Of a stretch of DNA of 64,000 nucleotides, positions 1-11,708 are shown piece after piece. The notes beneath the pieces were generated by a model. The model saw nothing but the letters and a program-made list of their open reading frames with translations. It did not search any database and had not been told where the DNA came from. The translations under genes were made by a program, and so were the position numbers. Source of the DNA: Cryptomeria japonica. Lineage: Eukaryota > Streptophyta > Pinopsida > Cupressales > Cupressaceae. The stretch spans positions 462,364,072 through 462,428,071 of the forward strand of contig NC_081406.1 in the NCBI RefSeq assembly GCF_030272615.1. Reading direction: 5' to 3'. Each line of letters starts with the position of its first letter. Within the stretch, counting starts at the first letter, position 1.

Positions 1-18
1 TATGAAGGAGATACCAAA

Positions 19-1622
19 GTGAAAGAAGCCAAACTACAAAATCTAAGAGCTCAGTTTGAAAACCTAAAAATGAAAGAAGAGGAGAACATAACCAACTATC
101 TGCAAAGAGTGGATGAGATTGTGAGTGTTATGAGAGGACTTGGAGAGGATGTCAAAGATGAAGTTACTATCAAGAAGGTTCTGAGATCATTAACTTCAAA
201 TTATGACACAAAGGTCTTTCCTATTGAGGAAGCTAAAGACTTAAATACATTCTTTATAGATGAATTATTTGGCTCCTTATCAACCTATGAAATGAGAACA
301 ATAGGAGGAGAAACATCAAAGAAAGAAAAGATGGAGAATTATTATATGTCATGCAAAAGAAATTTTAGTTGAAAAGTAGTCTTTACACTTTTGAAGATGA
401 TGCCTCTGATGAAGAAAGTGTCTCTGAAGGTTGTTGCAGTGATAATGAAAGAGAAGTTAATCTCTTTATGGAAAAAGAAGAGTTATTTGTTGATGATGAA
501 GAAAAAGAAATTGAATTCGTAGTAGACCTTGAAGGTGATCTTGTGAGTGCACTAGAAGAACTTAGAAAGGTAAGAAAATAATATAAAAAATACAAGAATG
601 TTGTTGTTGAAGAACAAGACCTGCTTCACAAATCTCTTGAGGAATCAAAGAGAATGATTTCTGATTTGAAGATTCAATTGGAAGAAGCAAAGAGGATGTA
701 TGAAGTAACAAATTCAAACTTAGAAAGAAGGGATAAGGAGTGTCAAAAATTGGAAGAAGACATTGTAAATCAAAGAAAGGAATTGGAAAAGAATAAGGAT
801 GAATTCAACATGAGAATTAAGTATGGTAGCAGCACTGAAGATTTAAACAAAATGTTAAGTAAGAAGAAGCACCACAAGGACATCAAATGTGTTGGATTTG
901 AAAATGGACAATGTTCTAACAATAAATATTCATCGGGGAAGGAGATACATTTCACCTCTTCAAGTGAAAGTGAAGTCAAACAAACATTCACCCTCAGCAA
1001 GCCAAATGTGAAGAATAAATATGTTGCCACTACAAAGAATCAGTCAATGAACCAACATACTGATCTTAAAAGAAAATCCTAGATAAATGATGGAGTCTTC
1101 ACTAGAGTCAAGGATACAAAAGGTAAGAGCTCAAGAAGACCGAACCCTGCTTCTCCAAGGAGACAAATGAGAAACAACTTCAACAATGAGTGGTATGTAC
1201 TGCAATTCCGTGACTACTGCTATAAATGTAATACTTATGGTCATAGAATTGATGATTGTGATATCATGCATAGATATCATCCTAGTTTTGAAAGTAGAAA
1301 TCAATTTATAGCTCTTAGGGATATGAATGTTTTTTGTTATCATTCTAATGGGTATGGTCATAGAAGTTATGAATGTAGGAGAAATATATTGTCTTACAAT
1401 AGAATTTCAAATTCATCATTCAATGTAAATGTAAAATGCTATCATTGTCAAAACTTGGGCCACATTACAAAACATTGTAAGCTTAAGACAAGTAAGCAAA
1501 AGAAGATAGTGTCAATATCCAAACCTAATGAAAAATCAGAACAAAATGGAACAATGGAAAAGAAGAAAGAAAACAAACAAGTCTGCGCAAAATGGATAAA
1601 GATAAGACTGAGTCAAGTTTGA
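19..1622 (+). pseudogene. copia gag remnant with coiled coil and three zinc-knuckle motifs
   Basis: Gag forms the capsid that packages element RNA. Residues near the start match the UBN2/gag-polypeptide family (pattern KxxxLxxLRxQFENLKMKE, then a conserved RVDEIV). The reading shifts frame near 370, and stops lie near 581 and 1080. Codons from about 400 to 850 are rich in Glu and Lys and look coiled-coil (LEELRKVRK, LEEAKRMYE). Three knuckle-like motifs follow: CYKCNTYGHRIDDC near 1217, CYHSNGYGHRSYEC near 1336 (second Cys replaced by Ser) and CYHCQNLGHITKHC near 1438. Gag with a long coiled coil and several knuckles is known in some plant copia lineages. The true start lies left of the window. 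Confidence 0.85.
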
Positions 1623-1656
1623 TTGTTCAAACTTCCCTACATGATGAAAAGAAAAA

Positions 1657-2897
1657 CCTATGGGTAGTTGACAGTGGGTGTTCCAGCCACATGATCGGTG
1701 ATAAGAAGAAATTAATTAAGCTTTAATATTGGAATGGTGGCTTAGTGAGGTTTGGAGACAATTCTTCAATCAAAATCAAGGGCAGAGGCACACTACACAT
1801 TAATGGCAAGCTAAAAGCACATGATGTATATTACGTGGAAGGTCTGAAGCACAATCTGCTAAGTGTGAGTCAAATGTGTAACAAATAATATAAGTTTACA
1901 TTTGATTACAAGGGCCATGAAATAAAAAAAGAGAGAAGTGGTTAGCTTGTTGCTGAAGGAAAAAGGACAGATGTGAATGTATATAATTTTAAAGAATGCT
2001 TTGAGTCTCAATGTATGATGGGACAAGTTGATGAGAGTTGGTTATGGCATAGAAGACTAGGTCAAATCAATTTTGATAACCTTATTAACATAAGCAAGAA
2101 AGGGTACGTAAGCCACATACCTCAAATTATTAAGGCAACAAGCACCTTCTGTGATGAGTGTCAAAGAGGGAAGACAACTAATGTAAGATTCAAGAAGAAA
2201 GAATACTCAACTACAAGGCCACTAGAACTTGTTCATACTGACTTATGTGGGCCTACAAGAACAAGAGCCCTTAATGGAGGAAGATACTTCATGTTGTTTA
2301 TAGATGATTTCTCTAGGATGACATGGATCACTTTCTTGCAAGACAAGTCACAAGCCTTTGAAAGGTCCAAAATATTCAGAAAAAATGGTTGAAAAAGAAA
2401 GTGGATACAAGATAAAATACTTGAGATCATACTATGGAGGTGAGCTCACATCAAATAAGTTTAAAGATTACTATGAAAGACATGGAATTAGAAGATAATA
2501 TTCATCCCCTACGACACCACAACAAAATAGTATTGTGGAAAGGAAGAACGGAATAGTCAAGGAAATGTCAAGGACAATGTTAAATGAAGCGAATCTGTCT
2601 GATGTTTATTGGAAAGAAGTAGTTCACACTACTGTATACACACTAAATAGAGTGCAATTAAGGGTAAACAACAATATGACATCTTATGAACTATGGTATG
2701 ATAGGAGGCCCTCAGTCAAGTATTCCAAGGTGTTTGGCAGCAAATGTTTCATCAAAAGAGATGAAGATGGAATGGGTAGCTTTGAATCAAGAAGTGATGA
2801 AGGTATCCTCCTAGGCTACTCTACTCACAATGAGGTCTACAAGTGTTTCAACAAGAGACTGAAGAAAGTAATTGAGTGTAGATGTAAGAATTTATGA
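1657..2897 (+). pseudogene. copia protease and integrase remnant
   Basis: The aspartic protease motif VDSGCSSHM is at about 1667. The GAG-pre-integrase domain (ESWLWHRRLGQINFDNL) starts near 2031 and has the paired Cys of its zinc site (CDECQRGK). The integrase core follows: HTDLCGP near 2233, FIDDFSRMTW near 2297, then a shifted frame after 2392 with LRSYYGGE at about 2421, where the second catalytic Asp is replaced by Tyr, and VERKNG at about 2536. Family sequence continues to FNKRLKKVIE near 2870. Stops lie near 1724, 1887, 1944 and 2496. The integrase cannot be active, since both a catalytic residue and the frame are lost. Confidence 0.87.
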
Positions 2898-3105
2898 AGA
2901 TCTACATAAAGGTAAAAATACCACAATAAATTAGATTGAAGAATCACACAGTGAAGATGAAGATCAATATGAGAGTGAACATGAAGAAGAAGCATCTAAC
3001 AAAGCCCCAAACATATATGTGCAACAGAATCATCTTGAAGATCAGATAATTAGCAACAAGAATTAAGGTGTAAAAACTAGAAGGAGAGCAAGGAACAATG
3101 AGCAA

Positions 3106-3390
3106 GTAAACTTTTGCCTCATGACAAAGATGGAACCCAGGACATATGATGAATCCAGCAAGAGTGAGAAATGGTTAAAGGCTATGGAGGAAGAGTTGCA
3201 GTAGATTGAGAAAAATAAAATGTGGGAATTAGTTCCTAGACCTTCAGAGAAAAAGGTTATTGCGACTAAATGGGTTTATAAGAAAAAGATGAATGAAGAA
3301 CACAAAGTAATAAGGAACAAGGCAAGACTTGTATGCAAGGGATATGTTCAAATATAGGGCATGTATTTTGAGGAAACTTTTGCACCTTGA
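3106..3390 (+). pseudogene. copia reverse transcriptase N-terminus, truncated
   Basis: The pattern KWLKAMEEEL, then WELVPRP, then ATKWVYKKKMNE and ARLVCKGY is the standard start of copia reverse transcriptase. Similarity ends just after the EETFAP-like motif near 3390. The palm domain with the YVDD site and the whole RNase H are absent. Stops lie near 3202 and 3356. The downstream 80 bases still contain short echoes (LQMDVKR-like near 3430), so the junction may be a small deletion and rearrangement and not a clean insertion edge. Confidence 0.8.
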
Positions 3391-4885
3391 TTAAATAGTG
3401 AAGAGAAAAAAATCCCGCTATCTTACACCTACAAATGGATGTAAAGAGGAACTTGTGGGGTAAGTTAAGGCAAAAAGACGATGCATCCCGCCAGCCCACA
3501 AGAGAAAAATGGGCATATGAATGATGATGCGAGGCAAGTTAAATAGAAAAATAGCGAGCATCCCCCTATCCCGTAACCACAAAATTTAAGGGCATCATGA
3601 CCCATTGAGGTGTTTCATTCGACATAGTAGCAACTTGATAGACATGATAGTCCATGTGGTGTTTGACTATGGTTGACCAAGTGACTTGGATGTCATTTTG
3701 ATGATACCTATATAAGCTGATAGGCATGAGGGTTTTACGTGGGAGCTGACCGACATCAACCATCTCATCTGGACAAAGATTATGAAGACATGAGGCTCCC
3801 TAATGAATAGAGAATGAATTCGATATGAAGAAGTCGATGATGAAGGATTCTAGTGTGGTATTTTTTGATCTTTTTAGAGTAGGTCGATAGAGGATGGAAC
3901 ACGCATTGATGGTGACCTTGTTGCAGGCAGGTTGTGTGGCTCAAGGAAGGTTTTTAAATCATTTTGGGAAAAGAAAGATTACTAAAGTTAGTAATTAAGT
4001 ACAGAGAATGATCTGAAGACAGACAAGATGCATTTAATTTTGACAGCCGATATGAGATCATATTCAGAATAGAGAATAAAATCTCTAGATTTGTAGATCT
4101 CCAAGATAACTGACTTGAATAAAATATTCAAGTTTGCAGTAGAAGAAATCTCTGACGATTGAATTGAACGATAGGTGTGATGAGATTTGATATTGGTAGG
4201 TGTGGTTGTTGAGACAGTAATAGAGGTGGAAATAGAAATATTTTGTCTAGTCGACTATGTATATGGTGTGTGTTATAGAAAGTTGTGCTACTGCCAAGAA
4301 TATTAGAGAAATATACAGAAGTGAAAAAGTTGGAAGAGAGCAAGAACAAAGTATTTTGTAAAGTGAAGTTGTAGTAGGAAGAAGAAGACATCCACAGGAA
4401 TAGAGAAAGAAAAGAGAATTCAGGAGAGTAATGTTGTAGCAGAGAGAAGAAGACAACCAAATAGAGGAAGAAGGAGAAATAGAGGAAAAACTTCAGTAGG
4501 TAAAGAAATTCATTGTCAAGGTATGAGAATTTGTAAGTGTTACAAAATGGATTTGTAACAAGGCTTTATCATTGCATTGTAAACTTGATCAATCATTGTA
4601 AATCTCTGAGTGGGTGCTTAGAGAAGGGGTAGGTGCTCCTTGGGTTGGTACCCTAAACATTGTAAACTGTTATTTACTATGAGGCTGGATTGGAGCAATA
4701 GAATCCATCAACTATTCTCGCCGAGGTTTTTCCCACATTGGGTTTTCCTTGTAAATCTGGTGTTGTGGTTTATTTTATGTGTATGTGTATTCTTGATTAA
4801 TTTACATTTTTAGTATTAACACATAGTCAAATTTTTAAAAATACACTGATTCACCTCCCTTCTTAGTGTCCATTTGTGTTCTTCA
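3391..4885 (+). repeat. LTR-like non-coding region, probable end of a copia LTR
   Basis: No coding homology. The last 400 bases look like the 3' end of a copia LTR: a 'ttttcccacattgggtttt' block near 4730, then 'actgattcacctccctt' at about 4845. The same order closes the LTRs at 9467, 19136, 30861 and 36438. No 5' LTR edge is visible, and no primer site follows, because gypsy gag sequence starts at once. The stretch 4290-4500 is strongly purine-rich on the plus strand (GA/AGA runs). It may be the 3' LTR of the copia fragment to its left, but that is inference. Confidence 0.45.
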
Positions 4886-6380
4886 CTTGTTACCCAAACA
4901 CATTCACCACCTATAAATCTTAGTCAAGGGGGAAACTCCTTCAATAACAATTCCTTTATTCCTCCTATGAGTATTCCATGTGTCACCCAATCTTCTCCAT
5001 TACCTACTTATCATAATATTCCACCTCCTTATTCTCAATTTCTTCCTTCATTCAACAATATCACTCCACCCTCTCAATCCAACATGTCTAATTTCAATCT
5101 TTCTACCAAAGCTACAATCAATAGGCTAGGCCAAACAATGTCTTCTTTATGTACAATAACAAATAGCTTCTATGAATCAATCCAAGTATAATGTTCGCAC
5201 ATTTGATGTAGTGAGCCCATTATTCAATGATATTGTTAAATCCATCCCTCCTAAACATGTAGAATTCCCTCAATTGGAACTTTATAATGGAAAAGGGGAT
5301 CCATTAAGTCATGTTAACACATTCCAAACTTTGTGTAGTGACTTTTCTCATGATCAAAGGTTGTTAGCAAAATTGTTTACTAGAATGTTAAGGGATAGAG
5401 CTTTGCAATGGTATTGTTCTTTTCCTCCTTATTCTATTACTTCCTTTCAACAACCGGCTAATGCTTTTATTCAACAATTTCACAATAACATTGGTCCTAA
5501 AGTTAATTTGACCGATTTGCTGGATTGTAAACAAGGAGTTAAAGAAAAAAGTGTATGATTTTATTGATAGATATATAAATTTGTATTCTCAGATTTCTTT
5601 TCCTATGCCTGATCAAGATATCCAAAGCATTTTCATTGCTAATTTACAAAAATATATTAGGGATAAAGTTCTCTTAACTGAGTTTACATCCTTTCCATAG
5701 TTGTGTGCAATAATTCACAATTATCAAATGACTGTGAGTCAATTGGAACAATCATGTCCTTCCATGTCTCCGAGTGATAAGGGTGATAGTTCTCAACAGT
5801 CATTTGCGAAGTTCAAACCAAACAAAGGATTCATCAAATTTAATGACATCAACAACAACACTCATGTAGTAGCCACTACAGGTGTGCCTCCTTTGTCTAG
5901 ATTATTTAAAAGAGAAAAAGCATTTACTCCTTTGAATGAATCTTTGCATAGCATTATGTCTCAGCTAATAAAATTGAGTGTGCTAAAAATTCCCCAAATC
6001 AAACCAATTGATCCATGTAAGACAAATTCGCCTTACTTTGATGTTAAATCTTTTTGTCAATATCATCGTCAACTTGGTCATGATATTGAAAAGTGTTTTT
6101 CATTGAGAAGCAAGATTCAAGAAGTTATTGATAACAATACTATATCTATCGTAGGTGTGAATGATAAAGGAAACAAATGCATAGCTCCTCCTAATCAAAA
6201 CCTTCATATTTTCACTAATCCTTTACCATCCCATTCCACTAATGTGATTGAGATTGATCATCTTGCTTTCTCTCCGAATGATGTTGCCCTTCAAACTAAC
6301 AACATGGTGAACCTTGTAGATCAACAAGAAACTCCTAAGGATATATGCATAACATTTGATCACAATGAGACCATTAAGGC
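4874..6380 (+). pseudogene. gypsy (Tat/Ogre-like) gag remnant
   Basis: A Ser/Pro/Asn-rich N-terminal part (4874-5190) is followed by a retrotransposon gag domain. The domain shows the pattern PQLELYNGKGDPLSHVNTF near 5268, RALQWYCSFPP near 5395, and after a frame change in an A-rich run near 5545 the helix YDFIDRYINLYSQIS. A stop lies at 5698. A single knuckle-like motif CQYHRQLGHDIEKC is near 6055; its spacing (CxxH, GH, C) departs from the canonical CCHC pattern, as is usual in Tat gags. The start is uncertain: no initiator in good context is visible and the first codons may be non-gag. Three frames are needed to read the protein, so it is dead. Confidence 0.8.
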
Positions 6381-6384
6381 ACCC

Positions 6385-6864
6385 GATGGCCCACTATACA
6401 TAAGTGTGAAAATCAAAGGTATACCTGCTAGAGGAGTGCTTACTGCTCCTTCTTGCATGGTTAATGTGATAACTGAAGAATTTCTTTATACTTTTCAATT
6501 ACATCAAGTGATATATGACGATACTAATGTGATAGTTAAGGTTTTTGATGGCTTTCTCTTGTCTTGCTATTGGTTCTATAACACTTCCTATTGATGTTGG
6601 CACTAAATGCTTATTTGTTCAATTTGCTATCATTCCTACATTAGATCAATTTCATGTGAAGTTGGGACATCCTTGGCTATCTTCCACATGAAAGCGATTG
6701 CTTCTACTATCCACAAGTGTTTGGAATTTAATCATAATGATAAAATAATAACTATTAATCATAGAATATTTCAACCTACAATGAGGCATGGAGATGTTTG
6801 TCTTGGTTATTTTTGGTCCAAACAATTCAAGCCTCTTCAACCTAGAAGTGATGCTCTCTTTTGA
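6385..6864 (+). pseudogene. gypsy aspartic-protease-like domain, frameshifted
   Basis: The pattern DGPLYISVKIKG, then LTAPSCMVNVITEEFL, then after a frame change near 6550 the motif KLGHPWL followed by AIASTIHKCLEF, matches the retropepsin-like domain after gag in Tat-lineage elements, where a G-R-P-W motif precedes an A-(V/I)-(P/A)-S-T-L-H block. The usual catalytic D-(T/S)-G is not seen: its place reads TAPS, so the enzyme was probably inactive even before the frameshift. The domain lies directly after gag, as expected for a gag-pro polyprotein. Confidence 0.65.
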
Positions 6865-6899
6865 GATCATATAAAAACTAGAAAAATGAAATGATTTTG

Positions 6900-7860
6900 T
6901 CATTGAGTAAACCTATAAACCCAAAACTTATCATTCCTAATGATGATCATATACCCCTTCTTGAGGATAAGATTATTCTTCCTCCTAAGGAATGAAATAA
7001 TCTTCTTCCCAAAGACGAACCTATTACTTCTCCTAAACATAAGAGTATCCTTTCTCCTAAGACAAGAGATATTCTTCCTTCTCTTATGGATGAGTCTAAT
7101 CTTCTTTCCAAAGGTAGAAAAACTCTTCCTCCTAAACAAAAATATATTCCTCTTAAGGCTAGACCTATCCCTCCTCCCCATGACAGACCTGGTCTCTTTC
7201 CTACACCTCCTATTCCTCCTTTATATGTTGTGGTTCCTCCTCCTTCATCTTATAAAGAGAAGCGATAAGCCTCTCCTATTTTCCAACCTAAAAGACCTCA
7301 AACCATTCATCCTTCCCTGAAAGAAGAGGAAAAGCCTATATTTGATGAACCTAAACCTTCTCAACCTTCAAACAAAATTAGATGAAACCATTGTGTGAGA
7401 GAACGTCAATGGAGACATCATGCTAGAGCTGGTGAAGTTTCTTGCTAGACCATTTCTTCTCCTAAAACATCAACAGTTGACATGATTCCATTTTCTCCTA
7501 AATAAGATGTTCAACCTAATTCTCCAAGACACAAAATGCTTAAGAAAAATGGTGGTTTAAGTTATTTTCCTATTAGAGCTCCTATTCTTATTAATCTTGA
7601 TGAATAAATAGGTGAAAATATTTTTAATGATGAAAATGTTGATCCTAATATTTCTGATGATGAATATGAATATGTTGATGTTGATAATGACATCTGCAAA
7701 ATTTTCAAAATCATTAATCCTACCTCCTAGTATCAAACAATGTGACTTATCATTAGAGCATGGTCCTTGTTTGGAACTTGTGATAGATCCATCTATTGTG
7801 ATTGATGTGGATCCTCTTGCATGTTGTCTAGCATCCCAAAACAATTATTAGCAATATTGG
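6900..7860 (+). pseudogene. Pro/Ser/Lys-rich tail with degenerate short repeats after gag-pro
   Basis: One frame, broken by stops near 6991, 7266, 7383, 7446, 7504 and 7605, encodes repeated blocks built on LPPK, SPK and ILPP. The DNA shows repeated 'cctcctaa' cores between about 6980 and 7215, and the longest proline-rich part ends PPIPPLYVVVPPP. The last part is acidic (NDENVDPNISDDEYEYVDVDND). The tail ends at a stop near 7850 and is followed by 'ttggggggaggatgatgc'. RT should follow here in an autonomous gypsy element, but nothing like it is present. Function unknown; a disordered gag extension is possible. Confidence 0.55.
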
Positions 7861-8028
7861 GGGGAGGATGATGCACTTGATGAGCTTGATTAGCACTGTA
7901 GATTCTCTCTCTCTCTCCTCTCTTGCTTATTTGTGAAATTATTCTATTTGTTGTCTCTAGTGTTTTCTACTTGAGGATGATGCAAAGCATTGAGATCTTT
8001 TTTAGTCTCAAAAGACACATGTGTTCCC
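7861..8028 (+). other. Gypsy non-coding segment left of the copia insertion
   Basis: It starts with a purine tract (ggggggagga) and a CT microsatellite 'tctctctctctcctctc' near 7903. It ends at the copia LTR start. Five bases before the insertion read TTCCC; the five bases after its far end (19137-19141) read TTTCC, a 4/5 match that is the likely target-site duplication. Confidence 0.6.
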
Positions 8029-9467
8029 TGTTGGCATTTTGCATATAAATTGCATTAATGATATGTTGTCATTGATGTCAATTGAACCAGTGAATGGTAT
8101 TCATGATATTGCTGATGTTATTATTGTTATTTCTATTGTCTTGTAAACAAAATGATAAACCTTGAGGAAGATGTTGTAAATTGGTATATGGTAGTTTGTA
8201 AGTTGAACCAGTGTAAAGGGTTAAATCTATCTATGTTATGTAACCGGTAAACCCTACCAGTTGTTTTCTGTTAAACCCTAATCAATCAAGTTTGTTGGTT
8301 TAAGATATAATGTTGAGCGGTAATGATGGAGAAACATGTGATCATTGTATGAGGATAAGTTTAGATTGATTTGGCACATTTTGGAAAGGAGCAAAGTGGA
8401 TTGCATCTAACGCATAGCATGTGATGAGTTACAAAGTCCGATGAAGTGGTGATCATGGAGCAGTTGGAATTTTCTTGAAGAGTGTGAAGAGATTGTTATG
8501 GTTTCTAATGGTCAAGATTGTACCAACTTGTTTATAATCTTGATGATGATAATTAGGTTTTTGTCGTGTAACTGACCTAGTTGATTTGTATTTAAGGTTG
8601 ATGATATTGTTTTGTTAAGTGTTGGCAAAGTTGACAAGATTGGTAGAAACCAGTTGAGTGTGTTGTTGCCTAACCAGTGGATGGATCTACAATTTGAGTA
8701 AAGGCAGATTGAAGCTTAAGAAGGATATGATCAAGCAGATGTAGTGTTATTCAGACAGATCAAGAAAACCTGTTGTTTTCTAACAATTACAATAGAAATT
8801 GAAATCCCCTAACCGGGTAAGCTCCAACAAGCTTGGTTACTTTCTAAATCCTCTCACAAGGTGGTCCATTAGTTTGGATTCTCAAATCCTCCAGCGAGGT
8901 TACTCCTAACAGGGTATTGTGCTTTTCATCAAGGCATATATGTAAATCCCTTAACCGGGTGATTCCTAATAGAATCAGTTCCTAACTAGACTTATTGTAA
9001 AAGCTTTAATAGGCTTGGCTCCTAATAGGGTGAACTTCAGAAGAGTTCAGATAGCTATCCTTGTGAGTCTCATCTCATGGTGGTTTTTACCTATTCGGGT
9101 TTTCCACATATAAATATTTATGTCAAGTGGTGAATTCTTTTGTGGTTATGATCTTATTTGTTGATTTGACTAACTACTTAACTATTCTGATAAGGCATGA
9201 TAACTGGAAGCATTGAGAGATGAATATTTTGACATATGATTAAGCATTTTTTATGTTGACAAGATTGAAGTTGTTTACTGTTAAGTTGTCATAACAGCCA
9301 AACCGGTTGATGTTGGTTGATGTTGAGTATTGATCTTGATAAGTGAAAGTTTACTTTGTGAGTTTGAATTTGAGTTTGGGAGTTTGTATCAGTTGTTCAG
9401 TATACTCAGTCACCCCCACCCCCCTCTCAGCATTTTATTGGATACTTAATCTTTCATCATACCATCA
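8029..9467 (+). repeat. 5' LTR of the 8-19 kb copia
   Basis: It starts TGTTGGCATT and ends ACCATCA just before the primer site. A second, nearly identical decamer TGTTGTCATT begins at 8064, and the 3' LTR joins these two copies with loss of the 35 bases between. A block 'gaggtta..cctaac.ggg' with repeated 'cctaac(c/t)gggt' motifs lies at 8800-9020. The pyrimidine run 'cacccccacccccctctcag' sits just before the end, as in the other copia LTRs here. Confidence 0.85.
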
Positions 9468-9469
9468 AT

Positions 9470-9481
9470 TGGTACCAAAGC
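9470..9481 (+). other. Primer binding site, initiator-Met tRNA type
   Basis: TGGTACCAAAGC follows the 5' LTR after two bases. It resembles TGGTATCAGAGC, the complement of the 3' end of plant initiator tRNA-Met, with two differences. It fixes the LTR end at 9467 and the plus orientation. Confidence 0.85.
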
Positions 9482-9540
9482 ATCTCAGGTCCTCTTTAAC
9501 CTAAAACCTAACACCTTAAGGAGAAGATCTTGTAGATCGT

Positions 9541-10560
9541 GATGAAGAAAGAAAATCTGAAGTTCAACAAAGTTAACTATACGATATGGAGTGAAAGGAT
9601 GAAGATTTACATTAAGAGTCTGGGAAGTCAATATTGGGATCACATAGAAACTAAGTATATTGCACCTACTAGAACTCTGACTGATGATCAGAAGAAAGAA
9701 CAACAAGAAAATCATCAAGCATTGGAGGCTATTCTTAGTTCCCTGTCTGATGTTGAATATGTAAATGTTCATGGTCTTGAAACTGCATATAAAGTATGGA
9801 AAAAACTTGAAGAGATTTATAGCGGTGATGAACATGTTAAGATTACTAAAGAGAAGAGTTTAAGAGGAAAGTTTGATGACTTGAGAATGTCTGAAGTTGA
9901 GAATATCCAATGGTATGGTCAAAGGATAAAAGAGATAGTTGGTAAAATAAAGGGTGCAGGAGGGAAAGTGGAAGATGCCATAGTGATTAGTAAGGTATTG
10001 AGAACCCTGCTACTATTTTGTGCTATCCGAGTTGAAGCTATTCAAGAGCTGAAATCTATTGACAAAACAAAGGTAACTCTTGACTCTATCATTGGCAAAC
10101 TTATTGCTTTTGAACTAAATGGCTATGATGTTAGTGTACAAAAATTAGAATCTGCATTCAGAGCTTCTGTGAGGTAAGAAGTAGAGATACCAGCCATAGC
10201 TATGAATCTAGATCTAGTATAGATATTGATGATGAAGACAGTTTAGTGGAGCTTGAAGCATTGTTGGCAAAATGACTACCTAGAGGCACTGGGAAATACA
10301 AAGGTAAGCTACTATTGAAACATTTTGCTTGAAATAAGATTGGTCATATAGCAGCTAACTGTCCTAATGGTTTAAATGAATACAAGAGAGACAAATTTAA
10401 GAAGTATAAGGGTAAAGGCAAGAGAGGTTGTCTTGTTGCTATTGATAGTGGTATTATTGTTGATGAATCTGATGATGATGCTAGTGAAGATATTGTGTTT
10501 ATAGTTATTAAGGAAGAGATATCATATCAAAAGGCACTAGTGTCCAGGATGGATAAATCT
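9541..10560 (+). pseudogene. copia gag remnant
   Basis: The start ATG is at 9541, shortly after the primer site. The first 212 codons stay open and match UBN2/gag: NLKFNKVNYTIWSERMKIYI at the N-terminus, AYKVWKKLEEIYSG in the middle, then the long helical part to LIAFEL. The frame is lost at 10175. Beyond it, in another frame, an acidic Leu-rich stretch (DDEDSLVELEALLAK) and a knuckle-like block HFA-stop-NKIGHIAANC near 10320 can be read; two Cys of the CCHC pattern are gone, one to His and one to a stop. It lies upstream of protease in one original polyprotein. Confidence 0.87.
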
Positions 10561-11708
10561 AAAGATTGGATCATTGATAGTGGTTGTTAACATCACATGA
10601 CTGATGATTGGAGCAAATTTGTTTCCTTGAAGGAATTTGATGGTGGTGTTTTCAGATTTGGCAATAACTCACCCTGTATGGTTAAAGGTAAGGGATATTT
10701 ATCTTAATGGGAAGAGCAGTGTTGATGATGTCTATTGGGTTTAAGGCCTAAAGCACAATCTTCTAAGTGTGGTATAACTTAATGACAGAGGATACCCACT
10801 GGAGTTTAGAAATGGTACGTGTAAAATCTTTGACAACAAAGGTGAATTGATTGCAACTAGAAAACAGACCAAAGGTAATCTATTTCATCTTAATCCTAAA
10901 GTTAGAAAATGTTTGATTGCAAAGATAGATGATAGCTGGCTTTGGCATAGGAGATTTTGTCATATAAACTTTGATAACATTGTTAAAGTGAGCAAGTCTA
11001 GGATAGTAAGAGGTCTGCCTTAGCTAGACAAGTCGATTAATTCTCTTTGTAAAGAATGTCAGTTAGGAAAGATGACTTCTTCAACTTTCAAGAGGAAATC
11101 CTTCTCAGCGGAGCACTTGTTAGACTTGGTTCATACAGATCTATGTGGATGAATAAGAACTAGAAGCATTTCAGGTGATAGATATTTCATGATCTTCACT
11201 GATGATTGTTGAACGATGATGTGGGTCACATTCTTGAAGGATAAGAATGAAGATTGGAAAAAAGATAAAATGTCTGAGAACAAATCAAGGTGATGAGTTT
11301 ACTTCTGAGGAATTCACTAAGTATTATGATGAGAATGGTATCAAGCGACAACTTTCTGCACCAAGGACACCACAACAAAATGGTATAACATAGAGGAACA
11401 ACCTGTTAGTGGTTAAAGTAGCTAGAACTATGTTGATACAAGGAAATGTAGCAAATTTTTTTTGGAAAGAAGCTGTAAGTACAACTATCTACACAATGAA
11501 CTAAGTTCTGGTGAAAAGAGGTAAGGACAAGACACCTTATGAGTACTAGTATGGAAGATCACCTGATGTTAGCTATTTTAAGAGCTTTTTAGTAAATGTT
11601 TTATCAAAAGAGGTGATTACATAAGCAAGTTTTAAGCTAAGAGTGATGAAGGCATATTTCTTAGCTATTCCACCAAGAGTAAGGCCTACAAATGCTTCAA
11701 CAACTGGA
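10561..11708 (+). pseudogene. copia protease and integrase remnant, cut by an insert
   Basis: Protease is recognised by DWIIDSGC near 10567, with a stop right after. GLKHNLLSV near 10747 closes it. GAG-pre-integrase DSWLWHRRFCHINFDNIV is near 10931 and CKECQLGKM near 11050. The integrase core has HTDLCG near 11132, then a stop; a deletion near 11250 removes part of the core, and the TPQQNG block near 11365 is followed by a stop where the third catalytic residue is expected. The sequence ends at KAYKCFNN (11708), just where the integrase would run on to RIVES; those residues are found again at 15569. Confidence 0.83.

Larger units (their letters stand above)
1..3390 (+). mobile_element. Ty1/copia retrotransposon fragment, truncated at both ends
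   Basis: The order gag, protease, integrase, start of reverse transcriptase is the copia order. The window begins inside gag, so the 5' LTR and primer site lie outside it or are lost. Homology stops inside the RT N-terminus near 3390, and no RT catalytic core, RNase H or polypurine tract follows. Several stops and frame changes break the coding region. It is the most decayed of the three copia elements in the window. No boundary or target duplication can be given. Confidence 0.9.

Noticed and set aside
4128-4460. Minus-strand Leu/Ser/Phe-rich frames as a gene
   Set aside because: They are the complement of a purine-rich stretch. Two frames are open at once, a composition effect.
8064-8077. 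Copia 5' LTR starting at the second decamer TGTTGTCATTGATG
   Set aside because: The flank there (TGATA) does not match TTTCC at the far end, whereas 8029 gives a 4/5 match, and the LTR at 62788 also has both decamers.
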